Position numbers and translations under genes: made by a program | The notes under the pieces: model-generated | The model's input: only the letters and a program-made list of their open reading frames with translations | The model's database searches: none | Told to the model about the DNA's origin: nothing | In this document: positions 42,884 to 52,257 of the stretch, piece after piece | Position numbering within the stretch: the first letter of the stretch is position 1 | Layout of the letters: every line of letters starts with the position of its first letter | Assembly (NCBI GenBank): GCA_050011895.1 | Contig: JBEKIF010000002.1 | Coordinates: forward strand, 124,001-188,000 | Source: DATBGO01 sp050011895 | GTDB lineage: Bacteria; Actinomycetota; Actinomycetes; Streptosporangiales; Streptosporangiaceae | DNA length: 64,000 nucleotides | Direction of reading: 5' to 3'

Positions 42884-43579
42884 ATGCGCCACGCCACGCC
42901 GAGACCGGCTCCGCCCGCAGGCCGGCAGCTGCAAGCCGTCCTGTTCGACATGGACGGCCTTCTGGTGGATTCCGAGCCGCTCTGGTTCGAGGTCGAGAGC
43001 GAGGTCATGGAGCGGCTGGGCGGCGCCTGGGGCGAGGCGGATCAGCGCGCGCTGCTCGGCGGCTCGCTCCCGCGCACGGTGGCCTACCTGCTGGCCAGGG
43101 CCGCCCGGCCGGCCAGCGCACCTGAGGTAGCCCGCTGGCTGGTCGACGGGATGACCGCGCTGCTGGCGGCCCGCGGGCCGCGGGTGCTGCCAGGCGCGGC
43201 CGAACTGCTCGCCGAGGTGCGCGCCGCCGGCCTCGCGCACGCGCTGGTTACCTCTTCGGAGCGGCCGATAATGGAGGCCGTCCTGAGCCACCCCGGGCTG
43301 AGTTTCGAGGTCACCGTGTGCGCTGGCGACGTCCGCCGGAGCAAGCCGGATCCGGAGCCATACCTGCGTGCGGTTACGCTGCTCGGCGCCGATCCGCGTT
43401 ATTGCGTGGCCCTGGAGGACTCGCCCAACGGGGTAGCCGCTGCCGAGGCGGCCGGATGCAAGCTGGTCGCCGTCCCGAGCCTGGTGCCAATCCTGGAGCG
43501 CCCCGGCCGGGCGGTGGCTGCCTCGCTGAGCGAGGTCGACCTCCGCATGCTGCACGCGATCGCCGCGGCCGGCTGCTGA
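42884..43579 (+). CDS. HAD-superfamily hydrolase (beta-phosphoglucomutase-like)
   Basis: 231 aa. AVLFDMDGLLVDSEPLW carries the DxD nucleophile motif, VTSSERPIMEAVL the second-motif Ser, RRSKPDPEPYLRAVTLLG the Lys and DPRYCVALEDSPNGVAAA the acidic third motif. A helical cap sits between the first and second motifs, typical of phosphatases for sugar phosphates. The substrate cannot be told. Confidence 0.9.
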   Translation: MRHATPRPAPPAGRQLQAVLFDMDGLLVDSEPLWFEVESEVMERLGGAWGEADQRALLGGSLPRTVAYLLARAARPASAPEVARWLVDGMTALLAARGPRVLPGAAELLAEVRAAGLAHALVTSSERPIMEAVLSHPGLSFEVTVCAGDVRRSKPDPEPYLRAVTLLGADPRYCVALEDSPNGVAAAEAAGCKLVAVPSLVPILERPGRAVAASLSEVDLRMLHAIAAAGC

Positions 43580-43762
43580 CCGCGCTGGCGGCTGACCAGG
43601 AAGCTCGCCAGGCCGCTCCACGTCTTCGCCATCGGGGCAGGTCACGCAGGCGCGCCGGGGCTCTGGCCGGCCATCGCGGGCCGCTCTTCATTCGGTCACA
43701 ATAGGGCCACGACCTGCGCAGAGGGCTGGCGCGCCCCCAAACCTTGGTAGACCCTCGCGTAG

Positions 43763-43778
43763 AGGACCTTTGGGTCCT
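43763..43778. promoter_or_regulatory. inverted repeat upstream of the peptide importer
   Basis: AGGACC (43763-43768) and GGTCCT (43773-43778) form a 6-bp hairpin or operator half-sites with a 4-nt spacer, 73 bp before the first importer gene. It may bind a regulator of the operon. Confidence 0.35.
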
Positions 43779-43850
43779 ACTCGCAGTACCCAGGACGGAT
43801 CGTCAGGCACCGCCCCGATCTGGGCTGTCAGGCCAGGAGAGTAGTGCCAG

Positions 43851-44843
43851 ATGACCGCACCGATCGACGTCTCCCCGGGTGCTGCCGGGGCCGCGCCGGA
43901 CGCGGTGCTCGCCGGCGTCAGCGCCCAGGCAATACAGGGCCGCTCGCTCGGGCAGATAGCGTGGCTGCGGCTGCGCCGCGACAAGGTTGCGCTGGCCGGC
44001 GGGGTCTTCGTGATCTTCCTTATCGTGGTCGCGATCGTCGGCCCGCACCTGGTGCAGAGCCCGCTGACCTACCACCCGAGCCTGATCAACCCCACGTTCA
44101 GCCGGCCCTACGGCCCGCTCGGCGGAATCAGCATGGCGCACCCGTTCGGCGTCGAGCCGGTCACCGGACGCGACGTGCTGAGCCGGATCGTCGACGGGAC
44201 GCAGTACTCCATGCTGATCGCGTTCCTCGCCACCGCCCTCGCGGTGGCGCTCGGGGTCTTTTTCGGGATCATCTCCGGGTATTTCGGAGGCTGGGTCGAC
44301 GCGCTGATCGCCCGCACCATGGACGTTTTCCTTGCGTTCCCGCTGCTGGTCTTCGCGCTCGCGCTGGTCGGCGTCATTCCGCAGACGGCCTGGGGGCTCA
44401 CCGGGAACTCGTTGCGGCTGGCCGTGCTGATCTTCATCATCGGCTTCTTCAGCTGGCCCTACATGGGCCGCATCGTCCGCGGCCAGACCCTGTCGCTGCG
44501 GGAGCGGGAGTTCGTGGACGCGGCCCGCAGCCTGGGCGCCCGCGGGCCCTACATTCTCGCCCGCGAGCTGCTGCCCAACCTGGTGGGCCCGATCCTGGTC
44601 TACGCGACGCTGCTGATTCCCACCAACATCCTGTTCGAGGCGGCGCTCTCCTACCTCGGCGTCGGCCTGATCCCGCCGACGCCGAGCTGGGGCGAGATGC
44701 TCTCCGACGCCGTCACGAACGGCTACTACTACATCGACCCGATGTACATGATCATCCCTGGCCTTGCCATCTTCATCACCGTCATGGCCTTCAATCTCCT
44801 CGGCGACGGGCTGCGCGATGCGCTCGATCCGAGAAGCCGGTAG
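43851..44843 (+). CDS. peptide ABC importer permease, DppC/OppC type
   Basis: 330 aa; AGGAGA lies 10 nt before the ATG. After a 40-residue cytoplasmic arm, six membrane segments follow, the first being LAGGVFVIFLIVVAIVGPHL. The EAA coupling loop REREFVDAARSLGARGPYIL and the N-terminal DppC domain (HPFGVEPVTGRDVLSRIVDG) identify it. It pairs with the DppB-type permease encoded at 46725. It is unusual that the DppC gene comes first and the binding protein second. Confidence 0.9.
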   Translation: MTAPIDVSPGAAGAAPDAVLAGVSAQAIQGRSLGQIAWLRLRRDKVALAGGVFVIFLIVVAIVGPHLVQSPLTYHPSLINPTFSRPYGPLGGISMAHPFGVEPVTGRDVLSRIVDGTQYSMLIAFLATALAVALGVFFGIISGYFGGWVDALIARTMDVFLAFPLLVFALALVGVIPQTAWGLTGNSLRLAVLIFIIGFFSWPYMGRIVRGQTLSLREREFVDAARSLGARGPYILARELLPNLVGPILVYATLLIPTNILFEAALSYLGVGLIPPTPSWGEMLSDAVTNGYYYIDPMYMIIPGLAIFITVMAFNLLGDGLRDALDPRSR

Positions 44844-44894
44844 GCCGACGGGCTGGTCCGCATAACAAATCTCGACAGGAGGCGTTTGTAACTC

Positions 44895-46655
44895 ATGAAT
44901 AGACGTAGGACCGCTGGCCTGGCCGCGGTCAGCGCGGTCGCCGCGCTGGCCCTGGCGGCTTGCGGCAGCAGCGGTAGCTCATCCAGCGGCGCCAAGTCGC
45001 CGGCGGTCAGCTATAACGAGGCCACCACCCAGGTCGTCAACCCGTCCAGCCAAAAGGGCGGCACGCTGACCTTCGGGCTCAGCAATACCCCGGACTCCAC
45101 CGACCCGGGGAACACCTACTACGCGTTCATGTGGAACACCGTCCGGCTCTACGGCCTGCCGCTGACCACCTACAAGTCCTGCCCGGGCAGCTGCGGGGAC
45201 CAGCTAGTGCCAGGGCTGGCCAGCGCGCTCGGCGTCGTCGGCGATAACGGCCTGACGTGGACTTACCACCTGCAGCCCGACGTCAAGTTCGAGGACGGGA
45301 CCACGGTCACCTCGCAGGACGTCAAGTACGCGGTCGAGCGCACCTACGCCAGGTCGGTGCTGCCCAACGGACCGAGTTACTTCCAGGTGCTGCTCCAGGA
45401 CCCGAGCTATCCGGGCCCGTACACCGACCGGTCAAAGAACGAGTTCGGCCTGACCTCAGTCACCACGCCGAACCCGACGACGATCGTGTTCCACCTGCAG
45501 CATCCGTTCTCCGACTTCGATTACGTGGTCTCGATACCGCAGACCGTGCCGGTGCCGCCGAACAAGGACACCGGCGCCAACTACCAGCTGCACCCGATCT
45601 CCACCGGCCCGTACATGTTCCAGAGCTACACGCTGAACAAGCAGTTCACGCTGGTGCCGAACCCGAACTGGAATCCGGCGACAGACCCGCAGGCCAAGCA
45701 GCTGCCCGCCAAGATCGTCTTCAACCTGAACGTCAACGCCAACGACATCGACAACCGGCTGCTGGCCGGTGACCTCGATGTCGCCCAGGACGGCACCGGC
45801 GTCCAGACCGCGGCCCGGGCCAGGATCCTCTCCTCGGCCACGCTCAAGCAGAACGCCGATGACCCGCTCAACGGCTTCCTCCGGTTCGCCTACATCAACA
45901 CCAAGGTCCCGCCGCTGAACAACCTGGCCTGCCGCCGGGCGGTCGAGTACGCCGCCGACAAGCAGACCCTGCAGACCGCCTACGGCGGCCCGCTCGTCGG
46001 CGGGGACATTGCCAGCACGGTGATGCCGCCGACCATCATCGGCTACCAGAGCTTCGACCTGTACAAGGCGCTGTCGGAGCCGTCCGGCGACCCGACCGAC
46101 GCGAAAGCCCAGCTCAAGCTCTGTGGCCACCCGACCGGCTTCAGCACCAACATCGCCTACCGGTCCGACCGGCCCCAGGAAGTACTCGCCGCCCAGGCGC
46201 TCCAGCAGGCGCTGTCGCAGGTGGGCATCAAGGCCCAGCTGCAGGGCTACCTGTCCGGCAAGTACTACACCAACTTCGCTGGCTCGACCGCCTTCGTCCA
46301 CTCCCATGACCTGGGAATCGACTTCGGCGGCTGGGGAGCGGACTGGCCGGACGGTTACGGCTTCCTCGACGAGATCTCGAACGGCAACGCGATCGTGACC
46401 TCCGGTGGCAACACCAACATCGAGGAGCTCAACGATCCAGTGGCCAACGCCGACTTCGCCAAGGCCGCCAACGAGCTGAACCCAGCTCAGCGAAACGCGA
46501 TCTGGACCCAGATCGACCACCAGATCATGTCGGATGCGGGGATCCTGCCCGCGGTGTACCAAAAGGTGCTGCTGTACCGGAACCCGAACCTGACCAACGT
46601 CTATGTCGACCCGTACTTCGGCATGTACAACTACGCAGTCCTCGGCGTGAAGTAG
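44895..46655 (+). CDS. peptide ABC importer substrate-binding lipoprotein (family 5)
   Basis: 586 aa. The signal ends in ALALAACGSSG, a lipobox. Family 5 features are SQKGGTLTFGLSNTPDSTDP, LTWTYHLQPDVKFEDGTTV, the ISTGPYMFQSYTLNKQFTLV block, NGFLRFAYINTKVPPLNNLA and CRRAVEYAADKQTLQ. It binds a peptide, nickel chelate or oligosaccharide outside the membrane. It is followed by a strong hairpin before the next permease gene. Confidence 0.9.
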   Translation: MNRRRTAGLAAVSAVAALALAACGSSGSSSSGAKSPAVSYNEATTQVVNPSSQKGGTLTFGLSNTPDSTDPGNTYYAFMWNTVRLYGLPLTTYKSCPGSCGDQLVPGLASALGVVGDNGLTWTYHLQPDVKFEDGTTVTSQDVKYAVERTYARSVLPNGPSYFQVLLQDPSYPGPYTDRSKNEFGLTSVTTPNPTTIVFHLQHPFSDFDYVVSIPQTVPVPPNKDTGANYQLHPISTGPYMFQSYTLNKQFTLVPNPNWNPATDPQAKQLPAKIVFNLNVNANDIDNRLLAGDLDVAQDGTGVQTAARARILSSATLKQNADDPLNGFLRFAYINTKVPPLNNLACRRAVEYAADKQTLQTAYGGPLVGGDIASTVMPPTIIGYQSFDLYKALSEPSGDPTDAKAQLKLCGHPTGFSTNIAYRSDRPQEVLAAQALQQALSQVGIKAQLQGYLSGKYYTNFAGSTAFVHSHDLGIDFGGWGADWPDGYGFLDEISNGNAIVTSGGNTNIEELNDPVANADFAKAANELNPAQRNAIWTQIDHQIMSDAGILPAVYQKVLLYRNPNLTNVYVDPYFGMYNYAVLGVK

Positions 46656-46683
46656 CCGGGAAACGCAAGCAGAGAGGAGTGCG

Positions 46684-46713
46684 CCGGTACCCGGCCGCGA
46701 GGCCGGGTACCGG
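46684..46713 (+). promoter_or_regulatory. 13-bp hairpin between binding protein and permease genes
   Basis: CCGGTACCCGGCC (46684-46696) pairs perfectly with GGCCGGGTACCGG (46701-46713) around a GCGA tetraloop. It falls between AGAGGAG and GTG 46725. Such a stable stem after the binding-protein gene could protect the upstream mRNA or lower the expression of the downstream permease. Confidence 0.65.
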
Positions 46714-46724
46714 TACCGCCCGAA

Positions 46725-47735
46725 GTGATCACCTTCCTCGTCCGGCGGCTGATCGCCACCGTGTTCCTGCTGGTCGTGGTCAGCATGATCACGTTCGGCA
46801 TCTTCTTCCTGGTGCCGCGGCTGGCCGGCCAGAGCACCTACCAGCTGGCGGTGCAGTACGTGGGCCGCAACCCGCAGCCTGCGGCAGTGCGCGACCTCGA
46901 GATCAAGCTGGGCTTCAACCTGCCGCTTCCGGTGCAGTACTGGCACTTCCTGAGCGGCATCGTCGTCGGCGCGCACTACAATGACGGGCCGAGCAAGATC
47001 TACTGCCCGCCGCCCTGCTTCGGTTACTCCTTCCGAAACCAGCAGCCGGTCTGGCCGCAGATGATCAGTGATGTTCCGGTCACCTTGTCGCTGGCGGCTG
47101 GCGCGGCGGTTCTCTGGCTGATCGGCGGGGTGTCCATCGGGGTGCTGTCTGCCCTACGGCGAGGGTCCATTTTCGACCGCCTCTCGATGGGCGTGGCGCT
47201 GGCCGGAGTGTCGCTGCCGATCTTCTTCACCGGCCTGATCGCCCTGGAGCTGTTCAGCTACAAGTGGCCGATCTTCCCCAACGTGCAGTTCGTTCCGTTG
47301 ACGCAGAATCCCTACCTCTGGGCGCGGAACCTGGTGCTGCCCTGGGTCACGCTCGCCTTCCTCTATGCGGCCCTCTACGCCAGGCTGACCCGGGCCGGCA
47401 TGCTGGAGACCATGAGCGAGGACTACATAAGAACGGCCCGGGCCAAGGGCCTGAAGGAACGGACGGTGATCGTCAAGCACGGGCTCAGGGCCGCGCTCAC
47501 CCCGATCCTCACCATCTTCGGCATGGACCTCGGGCTGCTGCTCGGCGGGGCGGTGCTGACCGAGGTCACCTTCAGCCTGCACGGACTTGGGCTCTTCACC
47601 ATCGAGGCGATCGGCAACGCCGACCTGCCGGAGATCATGGGCGTTGTCATGCTGGCCGCGTTCTTCATCGTGATTGCCAACATGGTGGTGGACATCCTCT
47701 ACGCCGTGGTCGATCCGAGAGTGAGGACAGGATGA
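46725..47735 (+). CDS. peptide ABC importer permease, DppB/OppB type
   Basis: 336 aa from GTG 46725. It begins with the classic FLVRRLIATVFLLVVVSMIT and has six membrane segments. LTRAGMLETMSEDYIRTARA and KGLKERTVIVKHGLRAALTP form the EAA coupling loop. Only a distant AGGAG, beyond the hairpin, serves as a ribosome site, which suggests lower or folding-dependent translation. The ATPase start overlaps its stop (ATGA). Confidence 0.9.
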   Translation: MITFLVRRLIATVFLLVVVSMITFGIFFLVPRLAGQSTYQLAVQYVGRNPQPAAVRDLEIKLGFNLPLPVQYWHFLSGIVVGAHYNDGPSKIYCPPPCFGYSFRNQQPVWPQMISDVPVTLSLAAGAAVLWLIGGVSIGVLSALRRGSIFDRLSMGVALAGVSLPIFFTGLIALELFSYKWPIFPNVQFVPLTQNPYLWARNLVLPWVTLAFLYAALYARLTRAGMLETMSEDYIRTARAKGLKERTVIVKHGLRAALTPILTIFGMDLGLLLGGAVLTEVTFSLHGLGLFTIEAIGNADLPEIMGVVMLAAFFIVIANMVVDILYAVVDPRVRTG

Positions 47736-48889
47736 CGACCGACGGTGCTGCCAGCACCGATCGCCGCGGCCGCGGCGGCCGCCTGGCCGGGTTCGGCAGC
47801 AGCCTGGGCCGGGCCGCCGGCCGCCGCAGCGGCCCGGCCGCCGGCGCCGACTTCACCAGCGGCCCTGCCTCCCGGGCCCTGCTTGAGGTCCGGGACCTGC
47901 GCATCCATTTCCCGACCGATGACGGCCTGGTCAAGGCGGTGGACGGGGTGTCGTTCACGCTCGAGCGGGGCAGGACGCTCGGCATCGTGGGCGAGTCAGG
48001 GTCCGGCAAGAGCGTGACCAGCCTGGGCATCCTCGGGCTGCACCATGGCGGCAATGCCAGGATTGACGGCCAGATCTGGCTGGACGGCGAGGAACTGGTC
48101 ACCGCCGGCCCGTCCCGGGTGCGCGAGCTTCGCGGCAGCAAGATGGCGATGATCTTCCAGGACCCGCTGTCCGCGCTGCATCCGTACTACACGGTCGGCC
48201 AGCAGATCTCCGAGGCCTACCTGATTCACAACAAGGTTGGCAAGAAGGCCGCCCGCGGGCACTCGATCGAGATGCTCAACCGGGTGGGCATCCCGCAGGC
48301 CGCCACCCGGGTGGACGACTACCCGCACCAGTTCTCCGGCGGGATGCGCCAGCGCGCGATGATCGCCATGGCCCTGTCCTGCGACCCCGAGCTGCTGATC
48401 GCTGATGAGCCGACGACAGCGCTCGACGTCACCGTGCAGGCACAGATCCTGGACCTGATCTCAGACCTGCAGACCGAGTACCACTCCGCAGTCATAATGA
48501 TCACTCACGACCTCGGCGTGGTCGCCGAGCTGTCTGACGACATCGTGGTGATGTACGCGGGCCGCGCGGCCGAATACGGATCGGCCGAGGACGTCTTCCA
48601 CCGGGCGGCTCACCCGTACGCCTGGGGCCTGCTCGCCTCGATGCCGCGCATCGATGAGGCCCGGCTCGACCGGCTCGTCCCCATCGAGGGAACCCCGCCC
48701 AGCCTGATCAACGTGCCATCCGGGTGCGCCTTCCACCCGCGGTGCAACTATGCGTCGCTGACCGGCGGGCGCAGCCAGAGCGAGCAGCCGCTGTTGCGCG
48801 AAGTCGATCCCGGTCACCTGGTCGCCTGTCACCTGACGGCCGACCAGCGGCGGGAGATCCGGGGCGGACAAGTGACGGTGACGCCATGA
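47732..48889 (+). CDS. peptide ABC importer ATPase, DppD/OppD type
   Basis: 385 aa. A 45-residue Gly/Arg-rich arm precedes LLEVRDLRIHFPTDDGLVKA. Walker A GESGSGKSVT, signature QFSGGMRQRAMIAMALS, Walker B LLIADEPTTALDVT and switch MITHDLGVVAE are intact. The C-terminal oligopeptide-ABC extension has GCAFHPRCNYA and HLVACHL, the Cys pattern that binds an iron-sulfur cluster in DppD-type proteins. Coupled to both neighbours by ATGA overlaps. Confidence 0.92.
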   Translation: MTTDGAASTDRRGRGGRLAGFGSSLGRAAGRRSGPAAGADFTSGPASRALLEVRDLRIHFPTDDGLVKAVDGVSFTLERGRTLGIVGESGSGKSVTSLGILGLHHGGNARIDGQIWLDGEELVTAGPSRVRELRGSKMAMIFQDPLSALHPYYTVGQQISEAYLIHNKVGKKAARGHSIEMLNRVGIPQAATRVDDYPHQFSGGMRQRAMIAMALSCDPELLIADEPTTALDVTVQAQILDLISDLQTEYHSAVIMITHDLGVVAELSDDIVVMYAGRAAEYGSAEDVFHRAAHPYAWGLLASMPRIDEARLDRLVPIEGTPPSLINVPSGCAFHPRCNYASLTGGRSQSEQPLLREVDPGHLVACHLTADQRREIRGGQVTVTP

Positions 48890-49977
48890 CAACCCGGTCC
48901 CCGAGCGCGCTGCCCGAAGCCACCAGTGACGAGGTGAACCCGGCCGCCCCGCTGCTCGAGGTGACCGGGCTGACCAAGCACTTCCCGGTCACCCGCGGCA
49001 TCATCTTCCGGCACAAGGTAGGCGCCGTCCAGGCGGTCGACGGGGTCAGCTTCTCGGTCAACTCGGGGGAGACACTCGGGCTGGTGGGGGAGTCCGGCTG
49101 CGGCAAGACGACCACCGGGCGGCTGCTGACCCGGCTGCTCGAGCCGACCGGCGGGCGGATCATCTTCGACGGCCGTGACATCACCCACCTGTCCATGGGC
49201 AGGATGCGCCCGCTGCGCCGGGACGTCCAGATGATTTTCCAGGACCCCTATTCGTCGCTGAATCCCAGGCACACGGTGGGAGCCATCGTGGGTGCCCCGT
49301 ACCGGCTGCAGAAAGTAAAGACCGAGCAGGGGACCAAGCGGAGCGTTCAGGACCTGCTGGAGCTTGTCGGGCTGAACCCGGAGCATTACAACCGCTATCC
49401 GCACGAGTTCTCCGGCGGGCAGCGGCAGCGGATCGGCATCGCCAGGACGCTCGCGCTCAAGCCCAAGCTGATTGTGGCCGACGAGCCGGTGTCAGCACTC
49501 GATGTCTCGATCCAGGCGCAGGTCATCAACCTGCTCGAGGATCTGCAGCACGAGCTCGGGCTGACCTACGTGGTCATCGCGCACGATCTGTCGGTGGTGC
49601 GGCACATCAGCGACCGGGTGGCCGTGATGTATCTAGGCAAGCTGGTCGAGACCGCGTCAAGAGAACAGCTGTACTCCCTGCCCAGGCACCCGTACACGGT
49701 CGCCCTGATGTCCGCGGTGCCCGTCCCCGAGCCATTGCGCAGCGCGGAAGGCAAGCGCGAGCGCAGGCAGCGGATCCGGCTGTCCGGTGACGTGCCGAGT
49801 CCGCTCAACCCGCCGGCCGCGTGCCGCTTCCACACCCGGTGCTGGAAGGCCCAGGACATCTGCAGGACGGAGGAACCTCAGCTGGTCGCGCTGGCCCCCG
49901 GTCACCACGTCGCCTGCCATTTCCCTGAGAACACCAACCTCCCTGAGAACACCGACGCCGGCCCGCCGGCCGCGTAG
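48886..49977 (+). CDS. peptide ABC importer ATPase, DppF/OppF type
   Basis: 363 aa. LLEVTGLTKHFPVTRGIIFR, Walker A GESGCGKTTT, QMIFQDPYSSLNPRHTV, signature EFSGGQRQRIGIARTLA, Walker B LIVADEPVSALDVS and CRFHTRCWKAQDIC in the tail match OppF/DppF. It pairs with the preceding ATPase. A 12-codon duplication at the C-terminus (LPENT repeated) is of no clear importance. Confidence 0.92.
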   Translation: MTTRSPSALPEATSDEVNPAAPLLEVTGLTKHFPVTRGIIFRHKVGAVQAVDGVSFSVNSGETLGLVGESGCGKTTTGRLLTRLLEPTGGRIIFDGRDITHLSMGRMRPLRRDVQMIFQDPYSSLNPRHTVGAIVGAPYRLQKVKTEQGTKRSVQDLLELVGLNPEHYNRYPHEFSGGQRQRIGIARTLALKPKLIVADEPVSALDVSIQAQVINLLEDLQHELGLTYVVIAHDLSVVRHISDRVAVMYLGKLVETASREQLYSLPRHPYTVALMSAVPVPEPLRSAEGKRERRQRIRLSGDVPSPLNPPAACRFHTRCWKAQDICRTEEPQLVALAPGHHVACHFPENTNLPENTDAGPPAA

Positions 49978-50004
49978 TCCGGCGCGAACAACGCGGCCGG
50001 CCCG

Positions 50005-50919
50005 CTAAGGGGACCCAGCGGGCTGAACGCCGTCCGGTGCCGCCGGGCCATCCGGCAGCCGGGCGGCAGCGAGCCCGGCCGCGCCGCCAGGTACTTCGGG
50101 CAGCGGCGGCGGGGTCCCGCCGAAGGCCGGGCAGATCGACTGGTGCGCGCACCACTCGCACAGCCGGCTCTGCCGGTAGCGCCAGTCGCCCGTCAGGGAG
50201 GCCCGCTGGATGGCCCGCCACACCGCGTCGATCTTGCGAACCGTGGCCCGCAGGTCCGCCTCGTCGGGCGCATACCGGACGATCTCACCGTTACCCAGGT
50301 ACATCAGCTGCAGCAGCTTCGGAACCTGGCGCCGGGTGAGCCAGAGCGCGACGGCATAGAACTTCATCTGGAACAGCGCGCGCGCCACGAACTCCTCCCT
50401 GGGCGAGGCGCCGGTCTTGTAGTCGACGATTCGGATCTCGCCGCTGGCCGCGACGTCAAGCCGGTCGATGTAGCCGCGGAGCAGGAGGCCGGAGTCGAGC
50501 GTCGCTTCCACCGCAAGCTCCCGGTGGCTCGGCTCGAGCCGGGTGGGATCCTCCAGGGTGAAGTAGCGGTCGAGCATCCCGCTGGCCTCGGCCAGCCAGG
50601 CGCTCCGCGCTGACTCGTCATCGAACAGCTCCGCAAGTGCCGGCTCCCCGGCGGTCAGCCGGTCCCATTGCGGCAGGAGCAGCGCCCGCGCAGTCTCCGG
50701 TGTCCGGCTCGCCGCTGGCTCGTCGAACAGCCGTTCAAGGACGGCGTGCACCAGGGTCCCGCGCGCGGCGGCCGGGCTCGGCGGCTCCGGCAGCCGGTCG
50801 ATCACCCGGAACCGGTACAGGAGCGGGCAGGTCAGGAAATCACCGGCGCGCGACGGTGACAGCGAGGGCACCCTAACCGGATCAGCGACGTCGGCCGGCT
50901 CGCCGTTCTCGTTGGCCAC
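50005..50919 (-). CDS. RecB-family PD-(D/E)XK nuclease with Fe-S cysteines
   Basis: 304 aa. LSPSRAGDFLTCPLLYRFRV gives the first Cys, GTLVHAVLERLF the helix with the catalytic His, LLLRGYIDRLDVAASGEIRI and VDYKTGA the D and D-x-K residues of the nuclease core, and QMKFYAVAL the helix QxxxY. LCEWCAHQSICPAF supplies the three C-terminal Cys. The four Cys fit the iron-sulfur cluster of the Cas4/AddB branch. It is a small stand-alone RecB-like exonuclease common in actinomycetes; its role in repair is inferred. Confidence 0.9.
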   Translation of the reverse strand: MANENGEPADVADPVRVPSLSPSRAGDFLTCPLLYRFRVIDRLPEPPSPAAARGTLVHAVLERLFDEPAASRTPETARALLLPQWDRLTAGEPALAELFDDESARSAWLAEASGMLDRYFTLEDPTRLEPSHRELAVEATLDSGLLLRGYIDRLDVAASGEIRIVDYKTGASPREEFVARALFQMKFYAVALWLTRRQVPKLLQLMYLGNGEIVRYAPDEADLRATVRKIDAVWRAIQRASLTGDWRYRQSRLCEWCAHQSICPAFGGTPPPLPEVPGGAAGLAAARLPDGPAAPDGVQPAGSP

Positions 50920-51038
50920 CCTCGGAGACTAGGCGACCGCACCGACAGCCGCGCCGCAAATGCCGCCAGGCGGGCCGTCGCGGACGGCACGCGGCCGATT
51001 CATCGTGCTGCGAAGCGGCCACCGCACCGGCCAGCACG

Positions 51039-51044
51039 TAGCAT
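51039..51044 (+). promoter_or_regulatory. -10 box of a leaderless promoter
   Basis: TAGCAT is followed by exactly 7 nt and then GTG 51052, without a ribosome site. Confidence 0.55.
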
Positions 51045-51051
51045 CTGGTAT

Positions 51052-52236
51052 GTGGCAGGCCTAACCCGAGAACCGGACCCTCAGCAGGACCAGCGGCCCG
51101 TGGCTGAGCCCGGCGCCGCTGGCGGCCGCCGCGACGTCAGGGGCGGCCTCGTCATCGCGCGGCCGTTCGGCATCCCGGTCCTCATCTCGCCGTACTGGTT
51201 CCTCATCGCGGGCCTGTTCGTCCTGTTTTACGCGAGCAACCTCGACGCCTCGATCCGCCCGGCTGCGACCAGGTACCTGGTCGCAGCCGCCTTCGTGGTC
51301 CTGCTGTACGCGTCGGTGCTCGTCCACGAGCTCAGCCACTGCGTCGTCGCCAGGGCCTTCAGGCTGCCGGTACGGCGCATCCTGCTCTACCCGCTCGGCG
51401 GATACTCCGAGATCGAGCAGGAGCCACCGACACCTGGCCAGGAATTCCTGATCTCGGCGGCCGGGCCGGCCGTCTCGCTTGGGCTCGCCGCTGTCGGCTT
51501 CGGGATCCTGGCCGTCATCTCGCACGGCCTCCCGCATCTCCTCATTGGCCAGCTCGTGCTGGCCAACGTGCTGGTCGGCATCTTCAACCTGCTACCCGGG
51601 CTGCCGCTGGACGGCGGCCGGATCCTGCGGGCCGGCATCTGGCGGGTGACCCGCCGCCCCGGCACCGCTACGATCTGGGCAGCCTGGTCAGGCCGGGGGC
51701 TCGCGGTAGCGCTCGTGCTAGTGCCTGTCGCCTTCTTCAATGCGAACTTCAGCCTGCTGAACAGCAGCTACGGACTCTGGCTGCTCGTCATCGCCGCATT
51801 CATGTGGGTAAGTGCGGGCCAGACGATCCGCGCCGCCAAGGTGCGCGAGCGACTGCCCGGCCTGCAAGCCAGAAAGCTCGCCCGCAGGGCCATCCCGGTC
51901 CCGGCCAGCCTGCCCCTTTCCGAAGGCATCAGGCGGGCGGATGAGGCCCAGGCGCGGGCCCTGGTGGTCGTCGATCACGACTCGACGCCGGTCGCCATCG
52001 TCAACGAGACCGCGGTCATGGCGACGCCGGAGCAGCGCAGGCCATGGATCGAGGTCGGATCGCTGGCGCGCGCGATCGACCCGGGACTCGTGCTGTCCGC
52101 CGACCTGTCGGGGATGGCCCTGCTCGATGCCGTGCGGAAGACCCCGGCCAGCGAGTACCTGCTCATCGAGCCGTCCGGGCAGGTATTCGGCGTGCTCGCG
52201 GCGAGTGACCTGGATCACGCGTTCGCCGGAGTCTGA
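51052..52236 (+). CDS. membrane site-2-type metalloprotease (M50) with CBS-like C-terminus
   Basis: 394 aa, leaderless GTG start. There are about six membrane helices. VLVHELSHCVVARAF contains the HExxH zinc motif, and LVGIFNLLPGLPLDGGRIL the second motif NxxPxxPxDG with the third ligand Asp. The C-terminal 130 residues (RRADEAQARALVVVDHDSTP, then YLLIEPSGQVFGVLAASDLD) look like a pair of degenerate CBS domains. Such proteases cleave membrane-bound regulators; the target is unknown. trmI starts 21 bp downstream with its own promoter. Confidence 0.92.
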   Translation: MAGLTREPDPQQDQRPVAEPGAAGGRRDVRGGLVIARPFGIPVLISPYWFLIAGLFVLFYASNLDASIRPAATRYLVAAAFVVLLYASVLVHELSHCVVARAFRLPVRRILLYPLGGYSEIEQEPPTPGQEFLISAAGPAVSLGLAAVGFGILAVISHGLPHLLIGQLVLANVLVGIFNLLPGLPLDGGRILRAGIWRVTRRPGTATIWAAWSGRGLAVALVLVPVAFFNANFSLLNSSYGLWLLVIAAFMWVSAGQTIRAAKVRERLPGLQARKLARRAIPVPASLPLSEGIRRADEAQARALVVVDHDSTPVAIVNETAVMATPEQRRPWIEVGSLARAIDPGLVLSADLSGMALLDAVRKTPASEYLLIEPSGQVFGVLAASDLDHAFAGV

Positions 52237-52244
52237 TCCACCGC

Positions 52245-52250
52245 TAGCCT
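52245..52250 (+). promoter_or_regulatory. -10 box of trmI, leaderless type
   Basis: TAGCCT lies 7 nt before GTG 52258, which has no Shine-Dalgarno sequence. Confidence 0.55.
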
Positions 52251-52257
52251 GACCACC

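Noticed and set aside
43844..44902. 352-codon plus-strand frame overlapping the DppC gene in another phase
   Set aside because: Arg/Ala-rich with no membrane segments; the overlapping frame is a typical permease.
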